NCBI GenBank assembly: GCA_911728435.2
Contig: OU452213.1
Location: 5,435,834-5,499,833, forward strand
From: Apoderus coryli
Taxonomy: Eukaryota > Arthropoda > Insecta > Coleoptera > Attelabidae
Direction: 5' to 3'
Length of the DNA: 64,000 nt
This document shows, piece after piece, positions 24,530 to 36,099 of this stretch. Made by a program: the position numbers and the translations under genes. The notes under the pieces are model-generated. The model worked only from the letters and a program-made list of their open reading frames with translations. It did not search any database and was not told the origin of the DNA. Every line of letters begins with the position of its first letter. Position 1 is the stretch's first letter.

Positions 24530-24930
24530 TCATAATAACATATTTTCTTTGCCCGAATATCTACAATCCTGTATTGAAGGAACGCCGTTTGTGGTAAAGG
24601 TAGACTCGTCAGAGAATATGATTATCTTATTAAAATTTCCAACGCTTAAAACGGTTTCGCCGAAACACAAACAAAAGCCTAATCTTTTACCTTCATCCCC
24701 GTTTTCTAAAGTATGGAGAAATCGTACTTTGTATGCATGGATGTTTGTCACTGTATAAATTCCATGCAAATGTGTTCTGCTTATACCAGTGTTGTTACTG
24801 CGTTTTCTTAAAGACATTTTTGGATAGTTTGTCACAGAATCCAGTGCAACCAATGTTGAGGCATCGTCTTCGTTAAAAGTTTTTTTTTTGTTTTTTGTTG
24901 GGATTTATAATTTCAGTTCCTTAAAGTTTC
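24530..24930 (-). pseudogene. Mariner-like transposase fragment (central DDE region)
   Basis: The minus-strand frame gives SVTNYPKMSLRKRSNNTGIS (second helix-turn-helix), then HAYKVRFLHTLENGDEGKRL and KIIIFSDESTFTTNGV with the catalytic Asp of the DDE triad. It ends near SGKENMLL at 24530. The last Asp region is missing and there is a frameshift upstream. It belongs to the same broad family as the 1.5-, 9- and 14-kb copies. Confidence 0.75.
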
Positions 24931-25652
24931 TTAATCATCCACCATGCCTACGATTTTTGAATTGTTGTTTCTGGATATTTTTCATATCAATTCAATCAAT
25001 TACTGAAGATATTATATATCGGTCGTGTGTTGAATGAGGATAGCTCTTTACGCACATAGAGATAATTTTCGTTTAAATCTGTGTTATGTTTTTGTCCAAA
25101 AAAATTCCAAAGCTTAACTGACTCAGAATCGATACCGAACTTGAAAGGTATGGCACTGTAAATAGGGTAAATAAAGCGAGAAACTTGGGCATTATTTATA
25201 ATGTGAAGCTGAGGTTTCGTGAACATGTGTTAATGATTCTTAAAAAGTGATATATCCTCGGTTAAGAGTGAAACAAAGAATAGGGATATAATTTTCTTAA
25301 AATTAACAGCTATGAATAGAAACTTTTTTATTAGTAGCATCTATGAAAGGTTCGATTGACTAGTATGTTTACCGCCTAAAAATTATACCAATAGAATTTT
25401 TATATAACTATAAAATGGAGATAGCAGTTAGAATACGAATGGATTGCTATACAAATATGGAGTTGGTGTGTAAATAATAAACTTTATTCAAAAAATACTT
25501 ATTTTAAGTAAGCAATAAAAAAATAAATACAAGAAATCATAATATTCATGAAAATCAACATCCAAGACTAGACTACCTCGTGCCGACCGGTTCACAGCAA
25601 ACCACTGGAGATAGTAGTCTTACGGCGTAAATAGTATATTAAGTATTGAGAA

Positions 25653-25745
25653 CAGTAAGTGTAGTTTACCGATCGACGACAATGTTTGGCGACTGAGCGA
25701 AGCGAAGTCGTCAAAATTGGAGGAGATCGGTAAACTACTTACTGT
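25653..25745. mobile_element. Fold-back repeat with 21-bp arms
   Basis: GTAGTTTACCGATC (within 25653-25674) pairs with GATCGGTAAACTAC (within 25725-25745), with an inner GACGAC/GTCGTC pair. The spacer contains GAGCGAAGCGAAG. A related motif lies at 26150-26190 (TTACTTACCGTTCTC and its inverted partner). Confidence 0.6.
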
Positions 25746-27060
25746 TTGAGATGCTTATACTGTTTTTTGTACGATCGAAATAGCTGAAATTGCAATTTTA
25801 TTATTTTTAATAATTAATATTTTCAATCAAATACAAATTCAGGTTAGCTGAATACCCTCTACAAAGTTGCAGTTGAACGTTGTCATGGAACTAATTGTTA
25901 TTGTTATGATTGTTACCGTATTTTTTATGTCCTGTATTTGTCAAAACTTATTTAAATAAGTATTATTATTGAAAATGAGTGACTTTGAATGTGAATCTCT
26001 TGATGAAGCATGGAATGTTTGAATAGCCGCTATAATTTCAGAGAACGGTATGAAAATGCTTATAAAAGTTCATACCTAATGCCATTTAATATACAATTTA
26101 AAAATCAAAATAATGACGTCAGCATAAATGCGCAATGATATACCGTCGTGAATTTACTTACCGTTCTCTGAACGGTAAGTGAATTACTTACCGTCGTGTT
26201 TGGGTTGTCAGCCAGTATATGTCACTTACTGTCATAAAGACAGACACGGTAAACAATCAAAAAAGGTCGGTCGTACAAAAATAGTTATTGTGGAGTTGAC
26301 TGTTTAACACAAATACGATTTTCGAGCATTTCTTTTTATATTTTGTGGTTAACAGTATTTCCGACCGATGCAGAACTGTCTGTACATTTAAATTTTTGAA
26401 TGAAGTCAAAATTGCTCCAAAGTGGAGTTAGCAGGTTAACACTCTTAGCCGACGATATGGCATTATGACTACTGTACTCTAGTATGAGTTTGGTAAACTT
26501 TAAATTATGGAAAAAGCTATGTAAATCAGTACTGCTATCAATTATGAACTACGCTCATTTTCTATGTGTAAATATATTCGGTGAGATTGTTAAATAAAAT
26601 GTGTTGGAATATGTTTGTGGCGACATTTTAGAAAATAGCCTGGCAGCAGATATTGTGTTGAACCTCGTAAGGTAGCAATATTGTTTAGGCGAGTACAGCT
26701 CCATAAGAAAAGCACGCACATTTTTTTTCTTTTCTAATGACTTTACTTTGATGAAAAAATTGACAAATTGGGAACTATTTTAATGTTTACCTTCAAATAG
26801 GAGCCTCAACAAAAGTAAACGTTGCACTACGCTGATTATTTAAATGTATGCAAAACAGATGGAATATTTTACACTTGTTTTGATTTTGACAAAATCTACC
26901 CGCACTTGAACCCTGTTTTTTTAGGGGATTACGCTGAATAAGAGCTATCGCGCTTTATTTTATTTTTTACTGTTTTTCCCGATCGTCGTGAAATCATGCA
27001 AGGAATCTCAAGTTTCAAGATATCCCATTCTTTAAGAAATATCCTGTATATAACACACAG

Positions 27061-29118
27061 GTCAGGACTAAACAAAAAAGAAAGATTAACAAATTGATTT
27101 ATGATGAGCATAATATAAACGAACAACAAATTAATGAAAAATGGTTTCTTAATCTTACCAATATAGAAATACCGAGTGATGTTATAAAACTTCTAAGTTA
27201 CGGTGAAAAGTTTAACCTACCTTACACTAGAAAAAATTTTCCTTTGGAACAATTATTGATTGACAGTGAATAGATCGTTCAGTCTACTGACTCTGAAGAT
27301 CAAACTAAGGATACATATCAAAATGATACAATTAATATAATTACCAATCACTTAAATTTTGGGAAGTCACTCTCAGCTTATGATCACGTCCTACTTAGAC
27401 AAGAAAACATAACTAGAAGATTTCTTAAACAGCAACCTGATATAATTATCACCAGAGCAGACAAAGGTAACACAACAGTTGCCCTAAGTAGATCGGATTA
27501 CCTTGCAAAATCTCTCTCTATGCTAAGTGACACAAGTACATATAATACTTTAGACACAGATCCAACACATAAAGTTCAGAATAAAAATAATAGATTGGTA
27601 GACAAATTTTTCAAAGCTGGATCCTTTAGTACTGAAGAAAAGAAAATGTTAAAATGTAACAACGGTGTTTTTCCCAAAATGTATTTCCTACCGAAGATCC
27701 ACAAGTCTAATATTCCGTTGCGACCTATATTAAGTTTTGTTGGTTCTCCGATCTACAACCTGTCAAAATATCTAAGCAATCTCTTGAATTTTGCTTTTGA
27801 AAAGGACTCTTATCATACGAGGGATTCTTTCACACTAGTACAAGAACTTAAGAGTGTGACGATTCCTTCAAATTACATTCTTGTGTCTTTTGACGTGGTT
27901 TCGCTGTTTACAAATATACCCACTGATTTGGTTTTGACTCTTGTGAGGGATCGATAGGGTCTCATCCAGCCGAATACAAAATTAAATGTGGACCAGTTCG
28001 TCGAACTCCTTACCTTTGTTTTTGATAACAGCTATTTTAAATTCCAAGACAAATTTTATAGACAAATATATGGTCTTGGTATGGGCAACTGTTTATCGCC
28101 AATATGCGCTGATATTGTATTGTCAGAATTACAAAAAAACTGCATCCCAAGATTGCCATTCCAATTACCGTTCTATAAAAGATATGTCGACGACATATTA
28201 ACGTGCATTCCGGTAAATGGGGGTGATGAGACACTATCTATTTTTAATGATTTTCATCCAAAGTTAATGTTTACACTTGAAAAAGAAAATCGAAATAGGC
28301 TATCGTTCTTGGACATCGAATTTATTAGAGGTGACAATAATATCATCATCACTGACTGGTATCACAAGCCCACTTTCTCTGAAAGATACATTAATTTTAA
28401 CTCATCCCATTCTTTTAATCAAAAAATTAATATCATTAACAACTTAAAACATAGAGCCTTATCTTTGTCTGACGAAGGGTTTCATGAAAAAAATTTAACA
28501 CTAATTAAATACTACCTTTTGAAAAATAGTTATCCAGAGAAACTTATTAATAAAATACTCTTCAAAACTGAAACCAATCAAAATAGTTTACCTAATTTAA
28601 ATCCAAATAATAATAAAAGATATTTAAAAATACCCTATGTCTGTAGTTTATCCGAAAAATTAGGTAAAGTATTTACTAACACTAATATCAAAGTTGCTTT
28701 CAAGAACGAAAACACAACTAAAAAATTCTTTAGTAAACTAAAATCAGTAACCCCTAAGGAGTTTGAGAGCAACGTTGTTTATAAAATACCGTGTAAAGAT
28801 TGTAATAAAGTCTATATAGGTCAGACTTCTCGGTATTTAGGAACAAGAATAAAAGAGCATCAAGTGAACATCAGACCCCAAAACTTAGTTAATGCTCCAA
28901 ACAAATCTGGTCTAACTGAGCATGTTAATGCGACGTTACATGACATTGATTTTGAAAACACAGAAATTCTTGGTGGACAGCGAAACTACAAAAAAAGACT
29001 TTTGAAAGAGATGATAGACATAAAAATACATCAAAATAATGTAAATAAACAAGTTGACACCCAAAATTTGAGCTCTGCTTATGCAAATTTAATTAATAGG
29101 ATCCCACGAAGAAGATAA
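27061..29118 (+). pseudogene. Penelope-like polyprotein (RT plus GIY-YIG), two in-frame TAG stops
   Basis: One frame covers about 686 codons and is broken only by TAG at 27271 and TAG at 27955. Motifs in order: IIITRADKGNTTVALS (the KGN box) near 27450; SFDVVSLFTNIP (RT motif A, catalytic Asp) near 27890; YGLGMGNCLSP (motif B) near 28070; YVDD at 28183-28194; and VVYKIPCKDCNKVYIGQTS at about 28774-28830, the GIY-YIG domain with its Cys pair. It would copy RNA into DNA at a nicked target. The C-terminus is IPRRR. The lack of a start, plus the two stops, makes it inactive as read, although the decay is slight. The downstream 376-codon part from 27988 is fully open. Confidence 0.9.
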
Positions 29119-29604
29119 TAATCCATTTTGTATAAATAAACCCCGTATAATAACCACCTACACCTTGGAAAGTAATATATATATATACACCTGTTTGATA
29201 GGAAAAGATGGAATTTTATTTAAAATTAAAAAAAAAATTAAATGTATCATTTTCTGTTCGTTTGTGCCTATTCAGTTTTAGTTTATACACTATTAAAATA
29301 AGAAAATACATGTTTAAAAGAAGAAACCCCCTTTTTGATTTCATCATATGTAAATGTCCTTCACAATTGAAAACATTGACAAAAGAAACAAATTTTTCAC
29401 GTGAGTATGGAGAACCCGTTGTAGTATGTAGTTTTACCTGTGTTTAAACAAAGGGGAAAAAAAAGTACATTACATGTCTTGATGTTTTTATTTATTTATA
29501 TTTTTATATATTTTTTTAATGTTTTTTTTTTTATTTGTGTATTTAACTAATTGTAAATTCCAAGTCACCCTTTATGTTTTTCTTTTTTGTTGTATTCTAG
29601 TGTC

Positions 29605-29632
29605 CTGAGGATGACTTAATAAAAGTCGAAAC
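29605..29632 (+). ncRNA. Hammerhead-ribozyme-like motif at the Penelope element 3' end
   Basis: CTGAGGA is followed by T, stem GACTT / AAGTC with loop AATAA, then GAAAC. This is the CUGANGA - stem II - GAAAC core known from Penelope-like elements. One extra U separates A9 from stem II. GTCGAC follows and could form a minimal stem III with GUC as cleavage site. Activity is not shown. Confidence 0.55.
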
Positions 29633-30115
29633 GTCGACAGAGGAATTACTTTGTTTCTTTAATTGACCTAAAACCAACAAACTTCAATTTGAAAACACTT
29701 AGAGGTCACTAACACAACAGTTAAACACTATAAAATGTTGATAGTTCCTGTGAGTTTTTAACACAGGTACTTTTTAAATTGCAAAATTTAGTTTTCATGT
29801 TGCATTTTATTATTAAATTTTGTTACACCGATAAGCATATATTTTGGAAAGTATCCGGAGATTGGCATTAGCACTTGTGACAAGACATTTTAATGAAAAC
29901 ACGGAAAATCAATTAAGTATATGTTATTATCCCTTTTACCAAACGTTCCTTAAAGATGACAAAAATACATTTATAAAAGTAAGCGACATAATTATTTAGA
30001 AGATAGAAATACATTTAAGTCTCCCCTAATATTAAGCCGGATTAAGTCGTGGCCTTCTCCAAGATTCCAGATCTAATAAAAGTTATTTATTATTCCTACA
30101 TGGGAAAAAAGTAAT

Positions 30116-30190
30116 AGTTTTTAGCTCGAGGTGCTTGTTTGTTTCCCGAAGCGAAACGAAGGGAGACAATTACACAGCGAGCTAAAAACT
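30116..30190. repeat. Small fold-back repeat
   Basis: AGTTTTTAGCTCG (30116-30128) pairs with CGAGCTAAAAACT (30178-30190). GGGAAAAAAGTAA on the left and TTTTTTC on the right hint at kinship with the 23.5-kb repeat. Confidence 0.5.
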
Positions 30191-30464
30191 CACTTTTTTC
30201 TTGTGTATAATAAACAATTTTTTATTACTTTCCCGATCCGATCAAAGTATTGTGAACGTGCTAAAAAAAACGTTAGATAAAGATGGATATAACAATCGTT
30301 TAGATAAATGAAAAAATCACTGTATATCTGGTACGAACTTTTGCCCTGGCATGCTACGTGTACGTGCTTTTTACTGAAAGCATTTGTGCGTATTTCTATT
30401 TAATTTATCTTAAAAGTCTGGTTTAAAAAATATTTAATACATTGACTCAGTTGTAATAACTCTC

Positions 30465-31619
30465 CGTTAGTGTGGTGGGCTCTGATAGGCCCCAACGGAT
30501 ATTTTTGGAAGTATTTTTCGACACGTAGCCCCCGCGACATCTAACATTGACTAGCTGTAGCTTAATATTTTAGAAAAGACTTCGGCGGCCGGGTTGTAAT
30601 TTTTTCGGACGTTGACAAAGTCCCTTAAACGTGATTTTTAGTGTACAAATTAGAAGAGGTATGTGAATGTGGCAACCTGGATGTCTACGTAGGAACACAG
30701 CCTGAGGGGCCATATAGGTATAGTAAGTAAGGCTGCCCAAGATATTGTGGAACAATTAGTTGAACCAATACAGGGAACAAAACGAAATGTCGCCTTCGAT
30801 AACTGGTTCACTATTTATCGCCTAATGATAACCCTTCTAAGAAATTATCAGCTTACATTCATAAGATCCGTGCGAAAAAATAAGAGGGAAATTCCCGCAA
30901 CATTACTAAACATAAGGGATACGTAACTCCAAAGCTCTCTTTTTCGTTGAAAGAAGATATATAACGGCTGTGAACCTAAGAAAAATAAAAATGTGCTTTT
31001 TTCTATTTTGCATCACGACGACACTATTACTCAAGCCACGAATAAGAAAAAAATTATTGACTTTTACAACTCCACTAATGGTGGAGTTGATACCTTGGAT
31101 CAATTATCCGCCAACTTAGTGTGGCGAGAAATAGTCGTCGATGGACCGTAACACTCTTTTAATTCCTAAATACAGCAACTGTCAATGCACAAGTAATATA
31201 CAAGACTAACACCAATTAGCATAATCTATAAAGGCGCATTTTTTTTTTAAATATGACTGACCCATTCGAGTTTTTCATGTGAAAATTGTACAAATTTGAA
31301 CCAGCCCTAATATCTGCATTGTTTAACATATTTTAATAATTCTTGTTGTCGTTTATTTACTATTACCTAGTGTAAGGATAACAATACAGGTTTTGGTTGG
31401 CACTCATTATAATAGACCAACAAAATCCCTGTACAATGTGACACTACTTTGTGAATTTCGTAGAAATGTACCTGGCCTTTGATTGTTTTGTTTAGTTCTA
31501 ACGACTATAGACAAAATAAATACGTGTGATGAGTAAAAAAATTAACACGCCTTAGTTGAACTTTTTCAGTGAGCGAACCCACGACGCTAGTAATGTAACT
31601 TTTAATCACCACACTAACG
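30465..31619 (+). mobile_element. piggyBac-like element relic with 13-bp inverted repeats
   Basis: CGTTAGTGTGGTG (30465-30477) is perfectly inverted as CACCACACTAACG (31607-31619). The 1.15-kb interior holds a decayed piggyBac transposase. A clean TTAA duplication is not seen at both ends. Confidence 0.6.
30640..31220 (+). pseudogene. piggyBac-type transposase C-terminal half, decayed
   Basis: The remnant reads GNLDVYVGTQPEGPY, then SKAAQDIVEQLVEPIQGTKR and NVAFDNWFT, where the Asp in DNWF is one of the catalytic residues of piggyBac transposases. Further on come SVRKNKREIPATLL, LFSILHHDDT and NSTNGGVDTLDQL, the last corresponding to the conserved YN-x-TKGGVD-x-D box. Frameshifts and stops are scattered, and the N-terminal half is missing. 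The match is strong at the family level. Confidence 0.85.
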
Positions 31620-32519
31620 AAAGGTTAATCTATATTATTTAACTCAATAAAAATTTAATACAAATTTATCCAAGAGTAGTTTAGTGGAAATCATACAATT
31701 AAAATCTACCTCAGAACAACTCAGTTACATTTTCACATTTATACACAATCTTTTGCTTTATCTATCCATTTCCCACCTGCCTCAAATTATTCTCAATTAT
31801 GTAGTCTGTCGTTTGCACATCTTAATTACAGCATCACACCTAAAAATTATCTTGATGTATAAAGATGAACCTAGCGACTTGTTCACTACTTCATAATTCT
31901 ATTTTCGTTGAATAAAGACATTCATTATAAGGCTTTTAACGAACATGTTTTGAAATAATGTTAAGCATCGTTCTTGGGATATAGATCTTTTAGAAAATTA
32001 ATTTAATATACTCGTATATTAAACATTTTTGCAGAGAATCATTAATGTAAATATAATTAGAGTAATAATTGTGTTATTTGTTATTACGTCAACATCGGTA
32101 AGCCGAACCACCGAAGCATTATGTCCACTGACAGAACAGACTGCATTACGAACACCATTAAATAACCAATTAAAATAATGAACTGCCTCCTGTAAAAGGA
32201 ACTGACTATTAAGCAAGTGATATGAAATACTCAAGTATCATACGAGATATTCAAGGTGACAGAAATCAGCTGATTGTTGTAAATTAATTCAAGTAATTCA
32301 AAGTGAAAATATATAACCTACACGTTACGGTAAACAATAATAATAAAGCCGAAATTAGGCCTTCACGAACTCTAATACTCAATAATAAGCAAACGAAAAT
32401 TAAACACTGAATATATTAGTCAAAATCGGGTAAGGAAACGGTAACACTAGTTACAGTGCCACTGTTTTGTGTCATAGCCGGGAATTAAATAATGTATAGT
32501 ATTATATACAATTGCGTGG

Positions 32520-33330
32520 TTTTTAGGAACAAGTTCTGGGATCCAACACGAAGAGAAACCCAGCATAGTTATAGCATATGCCAAACTGAAACCTTAACCT
32601 AACATACAGTTTCATTACAACGATACCACCGCCGTCGTATGCTCCCAGAATGGAGGTGTATGATTCGGAGCTTCCCCAAGAGTGCCAAACTCGACTTTCA
32701 GCCACTCAGAGGCCTATAACCAGGAAACAGTCTCGTAAGAAAAGATGTTAAAAGACAGGTATGCGTTGCGCGACTCGGGTTAAGCAGCGGGAGGCCTCGT
32801 TCACATACCCTCCAGTTACAGCGCCCCAGGAAGACCTTCACAGGGACAACCCCAATCCAAAACCACACATTTCCCCACGGTAGTACCGTTCCAACGAACA
32901 GCACAACTAAAAAATAAAGAAACCAAAACATACGACACAAGATAGAGAAGAAAACGAAGAAATGGAGCCTCTAGTCGCTTGTTCCGAAACAAAAACAAGT
33001 AGCGGTTGTTCCTGCAAATGATACTGCTACTGATCTCCTTGCCGACGATTCAGCGGAGCTCAGGTGAATCGCAGTAGTAGTACCCAGCGTCATCGTCCGG
33101 TCTAATAAACTAGAACCACTCCCTCAACGACTCGCCAAGCACCACCCCCCGTCAACCACCCTTCCAAAGAATCTCGCCATTCAAAGCAGTCCTCAAAGAC
33201 CCAGTAGCACCTGTCTATTTGCAAGCCGATCAAAAAGGAGAATGAACAAGGGCTAGCAGCAACTAAACAAAAACGAACTAAAACGAAAATAGGACAACAA
33301 ACACAAAAAGGTAAGTCATAACGACTTAAA
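32520..33330. other. GC-richer, A/C-rich block, unassigned
   Basis: This 0.8-kb block is clearly less AT-rich than its flanks and has overlapping open frames on the minus strand, none with a recognisable domain. The plus strand is A/C-rich, as in 5' regions of some LINEs. It is likely foreign (transposon) DNA, but no family can be named. Confidence 0.35.
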
Positions 33331-33779
33331 ATGCATAACGCCTATCAGGATGTTCAGATAGTTAACTTTTAACGTTAGCAATATTGTTACAGATTCGATG
33401 TTAAACTGCAAATACTGGTCATGATCATTCCTAGATCATTAAAAAGATCCCACCCGGAATAGAATTCAACATTAAATCTGCATGAATTCTATCAAATACC
33501 CAAAATATTACGACATTTGATGTCCTGGACTCAAGAAAAATATTTACAAGGGCTCCACCATAAGTAGTAAGTATAAATTTTATTTTTTAAAAACTGAGAA
33601 ATCACTCCCTTAAATATTGCCGCCTCCTTTTTAAACACCCCGTGTATCCGGTAAAATTTGAATCTTTTCCCGGGGAATAAAATAAGTTGATGCAAAGTGA
33701 TATGTTGTTAACCTGTCAACAGAGGTAATATGTCAAACGTTTTTCCCATCATAAAAATTACACAACAAAAATTTAAATC

Positions 33780-35270
33780 TCCAAATATACATATTATTTT
33801 GTAGAGAGAGTAGAGAATTGCAATCCGCCACTGCTATGACCGAGTGAATGTAAAATCATCAAAAGATGCACTGAAACATAAAAAAACTCAACATATATTT
33901 CATTCGTTAACTTCAACGACAGCTACCTGTTTAGAGTCCATTTAAAACATTTTTCCAGAATGTATGCTTTCAAAAGATAAGCGTACTGTTTTTATATTTA
34001 TGGTCCATCACTGCACATTTCCTGACTTTATACATCCAAGCAAAGTCTGCATTTTGATACTGCAGATTTATGTGTTTGCCTTTCTGTTCTTTAAAACTTT
34101 CTGTGTATTTAACATAGTGAACCGACCGTTCCATGCTTTTGGAAAGACTCAAGGAGATATGGAAATTTCATTATGCAATGGCTTTCTTCATTTCTTGCAT
34201 AAACATGGAATTTTTACATATTTAGAAAATAGAATGTTACGGATTTAGAAATAATCCAATGTTTTTATTCTGCTGCTTCTCTATATTACAAAAAAAATAT
34301 TGCTATAATTTCTCATAACTAGGCCAAGATAAGATCTTACTGTTATACCGGAAGTTAATGTCAACTTGCTTATTGCATATATAGAACACCTTATAAACCA
34401 GCATTATTATATTTTTGGAGAAAGTTAATAAATATAAGAGCTATTGAAAAATATAACATACTTTGTACAGTGTTTGCAGATCCGCGATGAACTACTGTGG
34501 GAACTAATAGATTTAAACAATTATTTCACCAGACTTTTTATTTTATTGCCGGGACAATTACGTTTTATTAACGTTTAATGTTCATACCTCGAATAGAGGA
34601 CTTCGTTAAATTTGTTACAATGAACTTTGGAACTTTATTAGGAAAGAAATTTTAGAAATGAATATGTGCGTTCTTTTTTTTTGCAAAATGTAGTGCCTTA
34701 GCGCGCGCGCCCGCCCTAGGGTTAATTTTAATCTCATTAGATTAAAATTAAGATATTTAGTAACTAGCTGGACCTTAGTGGGATATAATATGTATGTGTA
34801 TAATTATTCACACTACACTAAAGTTAACGTAATCGGAGAACCGAGCGCACATAAATTCTTACTATCAAATACGGATTACGGAAACACTGCCTGTTTGGAA
34901 ACAGGAAATGTTAAAGTTTCTACTAACTACCATACTAGTTCAAGCATATGGAGGAAAAATTATATAATATGTATTATACCATTTTGTTGACACGGGGTAT
35001 TATTACATTTTCCTGTGAATTTTCTTGATTTTAGGTCAGGATTTTATAAAATTTTAACTACCACCTAATATTGTAACAATTTATTATGACGTTTCGATCA
35101 TTTTTTTTTATCTTTATCAAATATCTAAAATATGGAAAAACAATTTCGTCCAACACTAAGTTACAACTGCAAAACTTAAACTTACCACCCTCAGCGTGGC
35201 CATTGCTATGAATAATTTTAAAAACTGAATTATCCAAAAAAATGTATTGGGAGGACTTTTAGATAATTCT
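33780..35270. other. AT-rich intron sequence, no gene seen
   Basis: The stretch contains only chance open frames and a perfect palindrome at about 34724-34753 (TTAATTTTAATCT and its complement) next to a GC dinucleotide run GCGCGCGCGC. Confidence 0.5.
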
Positions 35271-35369
35271 CTGTTTCCTTCCAAACAGTGGCAGCTCGAG
35301 CTGCGAAAAACCAGAGGTGCTGTATATAAACCTAAATTCTAGAACCAACTGACAATTTAAATTTAAAAC

Positions 35370-35470
35370 CACTTAATTTTTTCATGTGGGGCCATCTGAA
35401 ATCCCTAGTTTACGCTACTCCTGTGAAAAATCTGAAGGATCTAACGCAATATTGCTAGGTGTAATTCGAT
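35370..35470 (+). pseudogene. Mariner-like transposase C-terminal scrap
   Basis: The frame reads NLNLKPLNFFMWGHLKSLVY then ATPVKNLKDLTQ, the conserved P-L-x-F-F-x-W-G-x-L-K box of the same transposase family. It is only about 100 bp long and flanked by stops. Confidence 0.7.
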
Positions 35471-35993
35471 TAGAAACGACAAGTCAATGAGGGGAAGATT
35501 GAATTCATGTATCCGAGCTAGAGGTGGCCACTTTCAACAGTTTTTGTAATTTTTTGTAATTGGTATAAATGCTAAATTTATGTATTTATTTATTTTTATC
35601 TCGCTTCGAAATCTTAATGTTATTTTTAGTTGAATTAACCACTAACGCCACTGGACTTTATTAATTTGATTTGGTTAAGGCCGTATAAGCTCCCTATTTC
35701 TAGCAACAACGCTGCCTATTATCAAAGAAAGCGGTAGGAGATATTTGACTTAATTAAAAAAAAACGTTATTTACAAAAAAAATTGTATGTTGGAGACAAT
35801 GCTTTTCCCGACTATGTTTATGAAAACTTTTTTTTTTTGATAAAATGACCTGAGAAATCTTCACTTTAAATATAGCCGCGGCTTTTTGAAACACCCTGTA
35901 TAGATTAATAATATTAAACAACCTTAGCGGAAAGCTTAGGCAGCATCTAACAGGAAAAATTAATTACTGTGTAAGTTTAATATTTATTGTTAC

Positions 35994-36079
35994 CTGTTTT
36001 TGAAGGTAATCTTTAAGGACATTATCTTCAAAGTTTGGAAGATTAGCCACATGTAATGTTGCAGTAACTCCAGGTAAAT
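35994..36079 (-). CDS. EGF/SEA/Ig receptor gene, exon 5 (start of SEA-like domain)
   Basis: The acceptor GTTATTTGTTACAG precedes it and the donor is CAG|GTAACAAT. The exon starts with two bases completing an Asp codon left by exon 45491-45580 and ends in phase 0. The code is LPGVTATLHVANLPNFEDNV then LKDYLQKQ: a beta strand and helix that open the SEA-like fold finished by the next two exons. Confidence 0.85.
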
Positions 36080-36099
36080 CTGTAACAAATAACTAAGTT

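Larger units (their letters stand above)
27046..29660 (+). mobile_element. Penelope-like element with RT and GIY-YIG endonuclease, 5'-truncated
   Basis: Code begins abruptly near 27046 without a start, runs to 29118, and is followed by a T-rich 3' region ending in a hammerhead-like motif at 29605-29632. The order is N-terminal DKG-type domain, reverse transcriptase, then GIY-YIG endonuclease, which is diagnostic of Penelope-like elements. It sits in an intron of the minus-strand receptor gene, in the opposite orientation. Confidence 0.9.

Noticed and set aside
33964..34248. 94-codon plus-strand open frame as a gene
   Set aside because: No domain, no splice or promoter support, and base composition like its surroundings.
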